Assembly (NCBI GenBank): GCA_020633295.1
Contig: JACKDW010000005.1
Span: 620,001-684,000, forward strand
Reading direction: 5' to 3'
DNA length: 64,000 bases
Source: Myxococcales bacterium
GTDB taxonomy: Bacteria > Myxococcota_A > Polyangia > Nannocystales > Nannocystaceae
In this document: in pieces, positions 8,353 through 17,838 of the stretch
Layout of the letters: every line of letters starts with the position of its first letter
How positions within the stretch are numbered: position 1 is the stretch's first letter
Program-made: the position numbers and the translations under genes
Notes under the pieces: model-generated
What the model saw: the letters and a program-made list of their open reading frames with translations, nothing else
Told to the model about the DNA's origin: nothing
The model's database searches: none

Positions 8353-11300
8353 GCGACGACCAGGTTGCGACCGACGCGAGCGCTGGCGACTCCCTGGACG
8401 CGTTCCTGCGTGCACCAGAAGATCCGGCGAAAGAGCCCGAGCCCGCCCACCCCGCGGAGGGCTCTGACGACGTGGAGGCCGATGGAGCGCGAGTCCACGC
8501 CGAGCCCGACGTCCTCGACGACTTCGCCGCGGCGCCCGTCGAGCCGACCCACGTCGCCGAGCCCGACGCCCTCGACGCGTTTGTCCAGGAGTTCGAGCCC
8601 GCGCCCGACGCCCTCGACGACTTCATCCACGCGCACGTGGGCGAAGAGCCCGACGCCCTTGACGATTTCGTCGACGCGCCCGCGGACGAAGCCCTTGACG
8701 ACTTCGTCCACGCGCACACAGACGAAGACCCCGACGCCCTTGACGATTTCGTCGACGCGCCCGCGGACGAAGACCCCGACGCCCTTGACGATTTCGTCGA
8801 CGCGCCCGCGGACGTAGCCCAAGACGACTCCGTCACGGCGTCCAACGCCTCCGACGCGGGACCGTCTATCGTTCACGGATCTTCGGATGAGCCAGCGGTC
8901 GTGGAGCCCGCCGTCACGGCGGAGCTCGACCCCCTCGACGAATTTGTTCGCGAGTCCGAGCCGGACGCCCTCGACCTGTTCTTGCTGGAGTCCGACCCCA
9001 GCTTCGGCGGGAACGCCGAGCCAGCGCCAGCACCCGAGCCCGAGCCCTCACGCGCCGGATTCACGCCCGATGAAGATGAGCTGGAGGAGCCCGGCACGGG
9101 TCTGCTGTCGCGCTCACCGGCCGAGGCCTTCGCCAGCGCGCTGTTTGACAATTTCGAGGACTCGGACGATTCGGAGCTCAGTGACGGCCCGAGCCAACAC
9201 GAGGCCGCGGCCACGAGCCCGCTGTCTGGCGCATTGGTTGACGACGACGATGACGCGGCGTTCACCGACGCGCCCGTCGAGACGCCCCAGGACGAGCCGT
9301 CCTTCGTGGTTGAGGACCAGCCGGGCGAGCCGTCCTTCGCCGACCTCCAGCCCGAAGAGGCGTCCTTCGCCGAAGACCAGCCCGACGAGTCGTCCTTCGC
9401 CGCCGCCTCGTTCGCCGACGATCAGCCCGCGGCGTCCTTCGCCGAAGACCAGCCCGACGAGTCGGCCTTCGCTGATCTGCAGCCCGACGTAGACGACCAG
9501 CCCGACGAGACCTCGTTCGCCGACCTTCAGCCCGAAGCGGCGTCCTTCGCCGACGACCAGCCCGACGAGACCTCGTTCGCCGACCTTCAGCCCGACACAG
9601 ACGACCAGCCCGACGAGACCTCGTTCGCCGGCCTTCAGCCAGACACAGACGACCAGCCCGACGAGACGTCCTTCGCCGACCTTGCGGAAGCGCCGGCCTT
9701 CGCCGACGAGCTGGCCTTCGCCGACGACCAGCCCGACGAGACCTCGTTCGCCGACCTCCAGCCCGACGAGACGTCCTTCGCCGACCTCCAGCCCGATGAG
9801 TCCTTCGCCGAGTTCGCCGAGCGCGAGCCTGAGGACGAGACCTCCTACGTGGAGCTCGACGACGGGATGCGCGGCGAGCCCGAGGAGAACGCGCCGGAGC
9901 CGTCGCTCGCGGACGCGGTCACGGCCGCGACAGCCTCCTTCCCGGCGGTCAGCGCCCATCACCTGCAGTCCGCGCCGCCAGAGCCCGAGTACGACGACGG
10001 CGTCGACGCGATCCCGCTCTTCGACGAATCGCCGCGCGACGACGCGCTCGCGGCCGACGACTACTCCCTGGACGCGCCCCCTCCCTTCGCGCTCTCGGGA
10101 GAGGAGCGCGCGGTCACCGAGGCCCACCAGCGCGCGCAGGAGACGGTCACCTACGGCGAGCCGCTCGATCTCGAGGTCTGGCGCTCACCCGAGGATCTCG
10201 CCGGGCGCGAGTTCGCGGACCGCTACCTGCTGCTGCGACCGCTGAGCCGCTCGCCGGCGCTGCGATCCTATGTCGCCGAGGACATCAACAGCGGGCGCCC
10301 GCTGGTGATCCAGCTGCTGACGCCGGAGCACTCGCCGACCAGCCCGCGCGCCGAGCAATTCCTCGAGGAGGCGCTCGCGCTCATGCAGATCCGGCACGAG
10401 CGCGTGGTCGAGGTCCTCGACATCGGCACGACGCCCGACCACCTCAGCTACTTCGTGATGGAGTACATCCCGGGCGAGGGGCTCTCGGCGCTGCTCGAGC
10501 GCGAGGGGCCGCTGCCGTGGCATCGCGCGCTGTCGCTGACGATGCAGCTGCTCGAGGCGCTCTCGGGGATCCACGCGAGCGGGCTCGTCCACGGCAACCT
10601 CAAGCCTTCGAATTGCATCTGCGCGGGCGCGGGCGAGGAGCTCGACGACCTGAAGCTGATCAACGTCGGGATCACGCCGTTTTTGGGCGAGTGGCGCGAC
10701 CCCTACGGGCAGACGACCGCGGCCGACGACACGCTGCCCGGCGCCGCCGAGTTCATGGCGCCCGAGCTCGTCTCGGGCGGCGAGCGCACGCCGCAGACCG
10801 ACCTCTACGCCGCCGGCGCGCTGCTGTACGAGATGCTGAGCGGACGCCCGCCGTTCCTCGCGGAGTCGTACTTGATGGTGCTCAAGAAGCAGCTCTACGA
10901 GGAGCCCATCCCGCTGCGGACGCTGGCGCCCGATCTCCGGATCCCGGCCGCGCTCGAGTCGGTGGTGCTGCGCGCGCTGCACAAGGATCCGGAGTACCGC
11001 TTCGCCTCGGCCGAGGACTTCATGTCGGCGCTCGCCGAGTCCGAGCAAGAGGCTCGCCTGTCTGAAGAGCCAGAGTCTGCGGCGAGCTACCACTACACGC
11101 CGGTGGACGAGCCGCCGAGCTTCGGCCACGCGATCCCGGAGCCGCCGGTCACGGAGCTCGACGACCGCGACCAGCTGACGTACCTCGAGCCCGACGCCCA
11201 CGACGTGGACTACGAGCCGGCCGAGTACGTCGAGTACGAGCGCGAGGAGCCGAGCGCGCCCGCGATCGTCGACGGCGCGTCGGCGTTCACCGAGTTCGAG

Positions 11301-12824
11301 ACGGCTGACGACTACGCGACGGAGGACACGTACACGCCGGCGCCGTCCGATCCGTACGCGGAGTACACCGACGAGCCGATCGCGGACGAGACGTCGTTTG
11401 CCGACGTCGAGCCCGACGACGAGACGTCGTTCGCCGACGTCGACGACGAGACGTCTTTCGCCGACGTCGAGCCCGACGGCGCGACCCCCTTCGCCGACGT
11501 TCAGCCCGTCGACGCGGCCCCCTTCGCTGACGCGCGCGACGAGGCTTCTTTCGCCGACGTTCAGCCGGACGCGACCTTCGCCGCCCCCGAAGACCTCGCC
11601 GCGCTCCAGCCAGCGGAGGCCTCCTTCGAGCCGGACGAGAGCTCCTTCGCCGACGTCCACCCCGAGCCGGTGTTCGAAGCCGCGTTCATCGAGCCCGATC
11701 CTGAGCCCGAGGACGCCACGTCCTACGTCGAGCCAGAGTTCGAAGAGCCGGCCTTCGTCGAGCCCGATCCCGAACCTGAATTCGTCGACGTCGCCGAGCC
11801 GGCGCCCGAGGAGCCGCAGCCCGCGTACGCCGAGCCAGAGTTCGTCGACGAGAGCTTGTTCGCGGATGAACCAGAGGACGAGGACGAGGTCGAGCCCGAG
11901 CCTGCCCCGCCCCCGCGCCCGCGCAAGCGTCAGACGATGTCCGACGCCGAGCTGTTCGGCCTCAACGAGAACGAGTGGTCGGCGCCCGCGCCCGCGCCCG
12001 AACCTGCCCCCGCGGTGCAGCCGATCTCGATGCCGCTGCCGCGCACGCGGCAGTCGTCCCCGATCCTGCCGCTGACCGCGAGCCGGACCGAGGCCGCGGT
12101 CCGCAAGGCCACTGGCGGGTTCCCGGCGGTCAAGGACACCCCAGCGCCGAGCACGAGGAAGCAGTCCGCGCCCGCGCCCGCGCCCGCGCCCGCGACTGAA
12201 TTGCCCAAGCAGCCGACCGTGATCGTGCAGCGGCGACCCGCGCCGACGAGCACGCCCGCCCAGCTGATCCTGTGGGTTGGCGTCGTGATGTTCGCGCTCA
12301 CGGTCGTGCTCACGGTCGCGCGCTTGCTCAACCCGCCGCCGCCGATCGCCTCGGGCGTGGGCCCGGAGAAGCTCGCCGCGGCGCCCGCGAAACAGACGCC
12401 CTCGACGAGCGTGACGCCGCCGGTAGAGCCGCGCCCGAGCGAGACGAAGCAAGCGAGCGCGCCGCCTGATCCAGCGCCGCGCGCGGCGATCCCCGCCAAC
12501 CTCCTGGAGGCGCCCGCGCCCTCGCCGGATGAGCTGCCGATCGATGAGCTGCGGCCGCTCGACATCAAGATGCGCATGAACAGCCTGCAAGCGCACCTCG
12601 TGACCGCCTGCGGGCACACCTTCGACTTCGCCCGCACGATCGACGGGGTTCAGCTGTCGGTCACGCTGCGCGTCGATCCGAGCGGCGCGCTCCAGGCCTC
12701 CGCGGAGACCCGCGGTGATCCGCGGCTCGCCCCGCTGTCGCAGTGCGTGCTGAAGACCATCGGGCCGGTGCGCTTCCCGGGCAGCAAGAGCGGCGGGACG
12801 CGCCTGCACACCTTCCGCTTCTAG
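8319..12824 (+). CDS. giant acidic repeat protein with pseudokinase domain (C-terminal part)
   Basis: In order: acidic repeats with DALDDFVDAPADE units (residues 1-170) and SFADLQPDE units (about 330-510); a protein kinase-fold domain (about 626-905); more SFADVEPD repeats (about 1020-1120); a Pro-rich stretch; one transmembrane helix (about 1315-1337, ILWVGVVMFALTVVLTVA); and a C-terminal domain (about 1405-1501) of AgmX/TonB-C type ending RFPGSKSGGTRLHTFRF. The kinase fold has lost its catalytic residues: the VAIK Lys is Gln (Q665), HRD is HGN (758-760) and DFG is NVG (782-784). It should not phosphorylate by the normal mechanism. The ATG at 8319 has no ribosome binding site, and the frame is best read as continuing from 6643 after a 1-nt frameshift (about 2060 aa in total). 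I infer a membrane-spanning scaffold; partners are unknown. Confidence 0.85.
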   Translation: MANPDALDQFLSDDQVATDASAGDSLDAFLRAPEDPAKEPEPAHPAEGSDDVEADGARVHAEPDVLDDFAAAPVEPTHVAEPDALDAFVQEFEPAPDALDDFIHAHVGEEPDALDDFVDAPADEALDDFVHAHTDEDPDALDDFVDAPADEDPDALDDFVDAPADVAQDDSVTASNASDAGPSIVHGSSDEPAVVEPAVTAELDPLDEFVRESEPDALDLFLLESDPSFGGNAEPAPAPEPEPSRAGFTPDEDELEEPGTGLLSRSPAEAFASALFDNFEDSDDSELSDGPSQHEAAATSPLSGALVDDDDDAAFTDAPVETPQDEPSFVVEDQPGEPSFADLQPEEASFAEDQPDESSFAAASFADDQPAASFAEDQPDESAFADLQPDVDDQPDETSFADLQPEAASFADDQPDETSFADLQPDTDDQPDETSFAGLQPDTDDQPDETSFADLAEAPAFADELAFADDQPDETSFADLQPDETSFADLQPDESFAEFAEREPEDETSYVELDDGMRGEPEENAPEPSLADAVTAATASFPAVSAHHLQSAPPEPEYDDGVDAIPLFDESPRDDALAADDYSLDAPPPFALSGEERAVTEAHQRAQETVTYGEPLDLEVWRSPEDLAGREFADRYLLLRPLSRSPALRSYVAEDINSGRPLVIQLLTPEHSPTSPRAEQFLEEALALMQIRHERVVEVLDIGTTPDHLSYFVMEYIPGEGLSALLEREGPLPWHRALSLTMQLLEALSGIHASGLVHGNLKPSNCICAGAGEELDDLKLINVGITPFLGEWRDPYGQTTAADDTLPGAAEFMAPELVSGGERTPQTDLYAAGALLYEMLSGRPPFLAESYLMVLKKQLYEEPIPLRTLAPDLRIPAALESVVLRALHKDPEYRFASAEDFMSALAESEQEARLSEEPESAASYHYTPVDEPPSFGHAIPEPPVTELDDRDQLTYLEPDAHDVDYEPAEYVEYEREEPSAPAIVDGASAFTEFETADDYATEDTYTPAPSDPYAEYTDEPIADETSFADVEPDDETSFADVDDETSFADVEPDGATPFADVQPVDAAPFADARDEASFADVQPDATFAAPEDLAALQPAEASFEPDESSFADVHPEPVFEAAFIEPDPEPEDATSYVEPEFEEPAFVEPDPEPEFVDVAEPAPEEPQPAYAEPEFVDESLFADEPEDEDEVEPEPAPPPRPRKRQTMSDAELFGLNENEWSAPAPAPEPAPAVQPISMPLPRTRQSSPILPLTASRTEAAVRKATGGFPAVKDTPAPSTRKQSAPAPAPAPATELPKQPTVIVQRRPAPTSTPAQLILWVGVVMFALTVVLTVARLLNPPPPIASGVGPEKLAAAPAKQTPSTSVTPPVEPRPSETKQASAPPDPAPRAAIPANLLEAPAPSPDELPIDELRPLDIKMRMNSLQAHLVTACGHTFDFARTIDGVQLSVTLRVDPSGALQASAETRGDPRLAPLSQCVLKTIGPVRFPGSKSGGTRLHTFRF
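8649..8814 (+). repeat. 45-bp coding repeats in the pseudokinase gene
   Basis: Three nearly identical copies of a ~40-bp block begin at 8649, 8730 and 8775 (each starts cccgacgcccttgacgattt), encoding PDALDDFVDAPAD. The last two are spaced exactly 45 bp, and a diverged copy sits between the first and second. The DNA identity exceeds what protein conservation needs, suggesting recent slippage or recombination. Such arrays are prone to copy-number change and assembly error. Confidence 0.7.
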
Positions 12825-12866
12825 CGACGGGTCGTCGGAGGAGCGGCGCGACGCCTCGCGCTGGGG

Positions 12867-13952
12867 TCACGCGTCCGCGTCGACGCCCAGCAGCGCCGCG
12901 CGCTCGCGGCGGGTCGCGACGACCTCGCGCGCCAGCTCCCGCTGTCCCCGCGCCCGCGCGAGGTTGTGGTCGCCCGCGCGCGCGTAGCGTTGTCGGTCCC
13001 AGCCGAAGTAGGACTCGTTGAGCGCGTCCGCGGCGAAGCGCGCGGCGAGCTCGAGACAGATCCACTCGACGCCGTGGAGCAGCGCCGCGCGCTCCTCGTC
13101 CCGCAGCGGCACCGCGAGCGCGTCCACGTAGCCCTCGAGCGAGGCCGCGAAGATCTCGAGGTCAAAGCGCGCGCGCCCGTCCTCGCCGCCGACGTTGCAC
13201 CACGAGCGCCAGGCGTCGCCGAGCTCGTGATGCAGCGGCATGGGCGCGAGCGTGTCGAGGTCGACGAGGCAGATCGCCTGGACGCGCGCGGGCCCACGCT
13301 CCCCGGCGAACAGCACGTTGCTGAACTTGAGGTCGCCGTGGGCGATCCGCGTCGGCAGCCCGGCGTGCTCGGGCAGCGTCGCCAGCGCGCCGCGGATGTC
13401 CTGGGCGAGCGCCTCGACCTCGGCGCGCAGCGGGTGCTCGCGGTGACGCGCGAGCGCGCGCGCGAGCACCTCGAGGTGCTTGGCGGTGTCGTGAACGCCG
13501 ACGCGGAGCCCGCGGAAGCTGTGCTCGAGGCCATGCAGGGCGGAGTGAAACCGCGCGACCAGGGCGCCGGCCGAGCGCGCCTGGGCCGGCGACTCGATGA
13601 CATCAAAGCTGCGCCCGGGCACGCGCGTCATGAGGCGCCATGCGCCGCCGCCGGGCAGCTCGAACCACAGCGCGCCCGCGCGCGTGGGCAGCAGCGTCGG
13701 CGTGACGAGGCCGCGGTCGCGGAGGCGACGCGTGACGGCCTCGATGTTGTGGTGCATCACGGGATCAAAGATCGGGTTGATCCGCTGCAGCACGAACGCG
13801 CCCGCGGGGTCCTCGACCGCGAAGGTGCGGTTGATCAGGCCGCCGGACATCGGCCGCGCGCGCGGGCGCTCGAGCGCGGGGTAGGCCGCGAGCACGCGCG
13901 CGACGTCGGCGTCAGTGGGCTCGGGGAGTGCGGGCACGGTCGAGCGCGACAC
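12867..13952 (-). CDS. APH-fold phosphotransferase, NahK-like
   Basis: The 361-residue protein has the aminoglycoside-phosphotransferase/choline-kinase fold. The catalytic loop reads RIAHGDLKFSNVLF (with the catalytic Asp) and the metal-binding segment reads AICLVDLDTL. The N-terminal SGGLINRTFAVE, FVLQRIN and MHHNIEAVTRRL patterns resemble N-acetylhexosamine 1-kinases (NahK) and the related proteins once called mucin-desulfatase-like. It probably phosphorylates a sugar or small alcohol with ATP in the cytoplasm; the substrate is unknown. Translation starts at a GTG (13950-13952). It is divergent from the DUF1415-like gene and convergent with the pseudokinase gene, so it appears monocistronic. 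Confidence 0.82.
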   Translation of the reverse strand: MSRSTVPALPEPTDADVARVLAAYPALERPRARPMSGGLINRTFAVEDPAGAFVLQRINPIFDPVMHHNIEAVTRRLRDRGLVTPTLLPTRAGALWFELPGGGAWRLMTRVPGRSFDVIESPAQARSAGALVARFHSALHGLEHSFRGLRVGVHDTAKHLEVLARALARHREHPLRAEVEALAQDIRGALATLPEHAGLPTRIAHGDLKFSNVLFAGERGPARVQAICLVDLDTLAPMPLHHELGDAWRSWCNVGGEDGRARFDLEIFAASLEGYVDALAVPLRDEERAALLHGVEWICLELAARFAADALNESYFGWDRQRYARAGDHNLARARGQRELAREVVATRRERAALLGVDADA

Positions 13953-14023
13953 GGCGACGGGCCGTGCGACGCGCGGCAGTGTAGCAAGGCGCGCGCCGCC
14001 GGTGCGAGTACACTGGCGCGAGC

Positions 14024-14758
14024 ATGCGCGTCGCAGCGAGCCGATGGCCCCCGGCCGAGGTCGTCCACCAGATCCACGACCGCTACCTGGTCGAGATCGT
14101 CGAGGCGCTCAACCTGTGCCCGTTCGCGCGCCGCAGTCGCGAGCAGGGTCGAGTCGAGCGCCCGCTCTTGTGGATCGACGAGCGCGGGCCGAGCGCCAAG
14201 GACGTGGCGAACACGGTCGCCGAGACCTGCGCGCGCAACCCCGAGGTCGAGATCATCCTGCTGACCTTCCTCGGCTGGGAGCAGCACGCCTGGGCCCGGC
14301 CAGCCGCGTTTGAGGATCTCGTCCGCGAGCTCCGCGAGCTCTACGAGCGCGAGCACGCCAACCAGGGGGAGACGCGCTTCTACATGGTCCCCTTTCACCC
14401 GCGGCTGACCACGCCCGCGGATCGCCAGCTGACGCCGGAGTCGCTCGTGGCGCTGATCCGCCGCAGCCCCGATCCGGTGATCCAGTGCGTGCGCGCGCGC
14501 GTCCTCGACGACGTGCGCAGACAGGCGCAGCGCGCGTCCGAGGCCCGCTTTCGCGAGGAGATCGCCAAGCTCGCGCCCGAGCTCGCCACGCTGCTCGAGC
14601 GCTCGGTGCAGACCGACCCCGAGCTGTCCTCGGACATCGCCCGTCACAACTTCACGGCCATCGGCGAGGGCGACGGGCGTACGCGCTTTGAGGAGCGGCT
14701 CGCGTCGATCCTCCGCGATCGCGACGCCGCCTACGCGCGCGCGGTCGACGACGGCTGA
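14024..14758 (+). CDS. DUF1415-like protein
   Basis: This 244-residue cytoplasmic protein has two hallmarks of the DUF1415 family: EALNLCPFARR near the N-terminus and MVPFHPRLTT in the middle. It then has an ESLVALIRRSPDPVIQ segment matching the family's NRSPxPxxH-like region, here without the His. The biochemical role of the family is unknown. The C-terminal ~80 residues are helical and charged. The ATG at 14024 follows TACACT (14009-14014) by 9 nt and has no Shine-Dalgarno sequence. It is followed 66 nt later by the oxidoreductase operon on the same strand, but that operon has its own -10-like hexamer. Confidence 0.7.
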   Translation: MRVAASRWPPAEVVHQIHDRYLVEIVEALNLCPFARRSREQGRVERPLLWIDERGPSAKDVANTVAETCARNPEVEIILLTFLGWEQHAWARPAAFEDLVRELRELYEREHANQGETRFYMVPFHPRLTTPADRQLTPESLVALIRRSPDPVIQCVRARVLDDVRRQAQRASEARFREEIAKLAPELATLLERSVQTDPELSSDIARHNFTAIGEGDGRTRFEERLASILRDRDAAYARAVDDG

Positions 14759-14824
14759 CGCGCGCCCTGGACCGACGCGCTCCGAGCTGCAAGGAGGGGC
14801 GCCTTCGCGGTACCCTCGTCGGGT

Positions 14825-15454
14825 ATGTCGAAGCGATCCGGGATCACACGCCGGGGGCTGTTTCGCGGGATCGGCACGGCCACGCTCGTCGCCGGCTGCG
14901 CGACGCCCAAGGCACCCCCGCCCGAGGGACCAGCCCAGACGCCGCCCGTGACCCCAGGGGTGACCCTTGGGCCAGGTCCAGCGCCGCTGCAATTCGAGCT
15001 CAACGGCCAGGCGGTAACGACCGAGGTCCCGCCGAGCGCGACGCTGCTCGACACGCTGCGGCTACGGCTCGACGCCACCGGCACCAAGAAAGTCTGTGAT
15101 CGCGGCTCGTGCGGCGCGTGCATGGTGCTCGTCGACGGGCAGCCGCAGAACAGCTGCATGACGCTCGCCCACGACGTGGCTGGCCGAAAGGTCACGACGG
15201 TCGAGGGCCTGGGCGCGGGGCACGACGGCGGCCAGTCGCCGCTGCAGCGCGCCTTCGTCGAGCGCGACGCGCTGCAGTGCGGCTTCTGTACGCCCGGCAT
15301 GCTGATCTCCTGCACCGCCCTGCTCGCGCGCACCGGCGGCGCGGCGCCGAGCGCCGACGCCATCCAGGACGCGATCTCGGGCAACCTCTGTCGCTGCGGG
15401 ACCTACCCGCACGTCGTCGCGGCCGTGAAGTCCGCGGCCGGGGGAGGCGCGTGA
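14825..15454 (+). CDS. aldehyde oxidoreductase [2Fe-2S] subunit, Tat-exported (PaoA-like)
   Basis: This is the iron-sulfur subunit of a xanthine-oxidase-family molybdoenzyme. The N-terminus carries a twin-arginine signal (ITRRGLFRG, R9-R10) whose hydrophobic stretch ends in a possible lipobox LVAGC (C25), so it may be exported by Tat and then lipid-anchored. The plant-ferredoxin cluster is C91, C96, C99 and C111; the second cluster is C152, C155, C189 and C191 (QCGFCTPGM, GNLCRCGTYP). At 209 residues it fits PaoA of E. coli. The next gene starts within a few bases, and the gene order 2Fe-2S, Mo, FAD differs from paoABC. The ATG follows TACCCT (14811-14816) by 8 nt. Confidence 0.93.
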   Translation: MSKRSGITRRGLFRGIGTATLVAGCATPKAPPPEGPAQTPPVTPGVTLGPGPAPLQFELNGQAVTTEVPPSATLLDTLRLRLDATGTKKVCDRGSCGACMVLVDGQPQNSCMTLAHDVAGRKVTTVEGLGAGHDGGQSPLQRAFVERDALQCGFCTPGMLISCTALLARTGGAAPSADAIQDAISGNLCRCGTYPHVVAAVKSAAGGGA

Positions 15455-15456
15455 CC

Positions 15457-17796
15457 ATGGCCGGCGCAGACACCCGACACACGCTCACGCTCGGCTTCGA
15501 GGGCGCGCTGAAGAAGGTCTCGGTGGCGACGCCGCCGGGCGAGCCGCGACCCTGGGACGCCGACACCAAGACCCAGGTCGTCGGCGAGGCGGTGCCGCGC
15601 GTCGACGGTCACCTCAAGACCAGCGGCGCGGCCAAGTACACCCACGACATCAACCTCCCCGACATGCAGCACGCGCTGGTGCTCCGCAGCCCGCACGCCT
15701 GCGCGGTGATCAAGTCGATCGACATCAAGGCCGCCGAGAACGCGCCGGGCGTGAGCGCGTGCGTGGCCCTGGCCAAGGCGAGCGACCGCGTGCTGTTCGT
15801 CGGCCAGGACGTCGCGGCCGTGGCCGCCGCGACGCCCGAGGCCGCCCGCGAGGCGCTCGCGCGGATCCAGGTCGAGTACGAGAAGCAGCCCTTCGTCGTC
15901 GCGCTCGAGAAGGCCATGCAGGACGACGCGCCGCTGGTCCACACGACCGCCGTCAAGGAGCGCAGGACCGAGGGCGACGAGCCCGGGGCGGGCGGCGGCG
16001 CCAAGGCGCGCGGCAACATCCGCCCCGCGCCCTCCATGAAGAAGGGCGACGCCAAGCGCGGTCTCCGTCAGGCCAAGGTCACGCACGAGGCCGTGTACAC
16101 GACCCAGGTGCACACGCACACGGCGCTCGAGACCCACTCGATCGTGGTGCGCTGGGACGACGCGAAGCAAGCGCGCATGACCGTGTGGTGCTCGACGCAG
16201 TCGATCTTCAGCGTGCGCGGCGAGATGGCCGAGATGTTCGGGCTCAAGCCCCAGGACGTGCACGTCATCACCAACTTCCTCGGCGGCGGCTTCGGGGCCA
16301 AGTTCGGCGCCTCGGCGCCGGGCTCGCGGCTGGGCTTCATCGCCGGCGAGCTCGCGCGCCTGTCGAAGAAGCCAGTCAGCCTGCTGCTCGATCGCCGCGA
16401 GGAGCACACCTGCACCGGCAACAGGCCCGACTCCCACCAGCGCGTCACGCTGGGCGCGACCGAGGGCGGCGCGCTCACGGCGATCCACGTCGTCGGGCAC
16501 GGCAGCGCCGGCATCGGCACGGGCGCGGGCATCGGTCGCAACGCGTTCGGCATCTACACGAAGTGCCCCAACATCCTCGTCGAGAGCGCGGACGTGTTCA
16601 CGCACGCCGGCCCGGGCACGGCCTTCCGCGCGCCCGGGCACCCGCAGGGCGCCTTCGGCATCGAGTCGGCGCTCAACGAGCTCGCCGCCAAGCTCGGCCT
16701 CGACCCGCTCGAGCTGCGGATCGCCCACAACGAGCACCCGGTGCGCCGGCGACAATTCGAGCTCGGGCGCGACGCGTTTCAGTGGGCGGACAAGCGCAGG
16801 CGCGCGGCCGATCAGCGCGGGCGCAACACCCGGATGCGCACCGGCGTCGGCGTGGCCGCGTCGATCTGGGGCGACTTCGGGCGCGCCAAGGCGGCCTCGG
16901 TCACCGTCACCGTCACGCCCAACGGCGGCGTCGAGGTGCGCAACGGCGTGCAGGACATCGGCACCGGCATCGGCACCGTCATGGCCCAGGTCGCCGCCGA
17001 GGTCCTGCGGCGCCCGCTGTCGACCGTGACCGTGAAGATCGGCGACAGCGAGCTCGGCTCGTCCGTGGGCAGCGGCGGCAGCCAGACCACCTCGTCAGTC
17101 ACGCCGGCGGTCCGCAACGCGGCCGAGCAGGTCAAGGCCCGGCTGATCGCGCTCGCGGCCGAGGCCCTCGAGGCGCCGGCGGCGAAGATCACCTGGGGCG
17201 AGGGCGGGGTCGCCAGCGCGCGCAAGGGCAAGTCGATCGAGTTCGCGGCGCTGTGCAAGAAGATCAAGGGCGAGTCGATCAGCGAGAGCGCGACGCGCCC
17301 GCAGACCTACGGCAGCCACCCGATGAAGTTCCTCGGCAGCCCGCTGTACCAGATCGCCGGCGTGCAGTTCGCGGAGGTCGAGGTCGACACCTGGACCGGG
17401 GTCGCGCGCGCGCGCAAGGTCCTCGCGATCCACGACTGCGGCCGCGTGATGAACGAGCTGACGCTGCGCTCGCAGATCAACGGCGGCGTGATCCTCGGGA
17501 CAGGTTACGCGCTGATGGAGCAGCGCGTCATGGACGGCCGCAGCGGCGTCATGCTCAACGCGAACCTCGAGAGCTACAAGTGCCTCGGCGCGCGCGACGT
17601 GCCCGAGATCGAGGTCCTGCTGACCGAGGTGCACGTCGGCAACAACAGCACCGGCGCCGTCGGCATCGGCGAGCCCGCGACGATCCCGACCGCCGCCGCG
17701 ATCGCGGGCGCCGTCATGGACGCGATCGGGGCGCCCGTGCGCGCGCTGCCGATCACCCCCGACCGCGTGCTGACCGCGCTCGGCGCGACCTCCTAG
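15457..17796 (+). CDS. aldehyde oxidoreductase molybdenum-binding subunit (PaoC-like)
   Basis: The catalytic subunit, about 779 residues, would bind the molybdopterin cofactor and oxidise an aldehyde or N-heterocycle. Family motifs are GGGFGAKFGA (about residue 275-285), GPGTAFRAPGHPQGAFGIES, the Mo-proximal segment GSGGSQTTSS and the conserved catalytic Glu in GAVGIGEPATIPTAAAI near the C-terminus. It has no signal peptide of its own, consistent with co-export bound to the Tat-bearing small subunit, as in PaoABC. The ATG at 15457 is preferred because GGGGAGG (15441-15447) is 9 nt upstream; a GTG at 15451 overlaps the preceding stop. No paoD/xdhC-type maturation gene is present here. The substrate cannot be read from the sequence. 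Confidence 0.93.
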   Translation: MAGADTRHTLTLGFEGALKKVSVATPPGEPRPWDADTKTQVVGEAVPRVDGHLKTSGAAKYTHDINLPDMQHALVLRSPHACAVIKSIDIKAAENAPGVSACVALAKASDRVLFVGQDVAAVAAATPEAAREALARIQVEYEKQPFVVALEKAMQDDAPLVHTTAVKERRTEGDEPGAGGGAKARGNIRPAPSMKKGDAKRGLRQAKVTHEAVYTTQVHTHTALETHSIVVRWDDAKQARMTVWCSTQSIFSVRGEMAEMFGLKPQDVHVITNFLGGGFGAKFGASAPGSRLGFIAGELARLSKKPVSLLLDRREEHTCTGNRPDSHQRVTLGATEGGALTAIHVVGHGSAGIGTGAGIGRNAFGIYTKCPNILVESADVFTHAGPGTAFRAPGHPQGAFGIESALNELAAKLGLDPLELRIAHNEHPVRRRQFELGRDAFQWADKRRRAADQRGRNTRMRTGVGVAASIWGDFGRAKAASVTVTVTPNGGVEVRNGVQDIGTGIGTVMAQVAAEVLRRPLSTVTVKIGDSELGSSVGSGGSQTTSSVTPAVRNAAEQVKARLIALAAEALEAPAAKITWGEGGVASARKGKSIEFAALCKKIKGESISESATRPQTYGSHPMKFLGSPLYQIAGVQFAEVEVDTWTGVARARKVLAIHDCGRVMNELTLRSQINGGVILGTGYALMEQRVMDGRSGVMLNANLESYKCLGARDVPEIEVLLTEVHVGNNSTGAVGIGEPATIPTAAAIAGAVMDAIGAPVRALPITPDRVLTALGATS

Positions 17797-17838
17797 CACG
17801 ACGCCTCGCATGATCCTCGACCCACGAAAGCCAGCACC

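Noticed and set aside
10185..12809. 874-residue antisense frame in the pseudokinase gene
   Set aside because: It mirrors the acidic repeats as Arg/Val/Gly text; no domain or start signal supports it.
15759..17813. 684-residue plus-strand frame overlapping the molybdenum subunit
   Set aside because: It is an Arg-rich alternative frame of a gene with strong family motifs.
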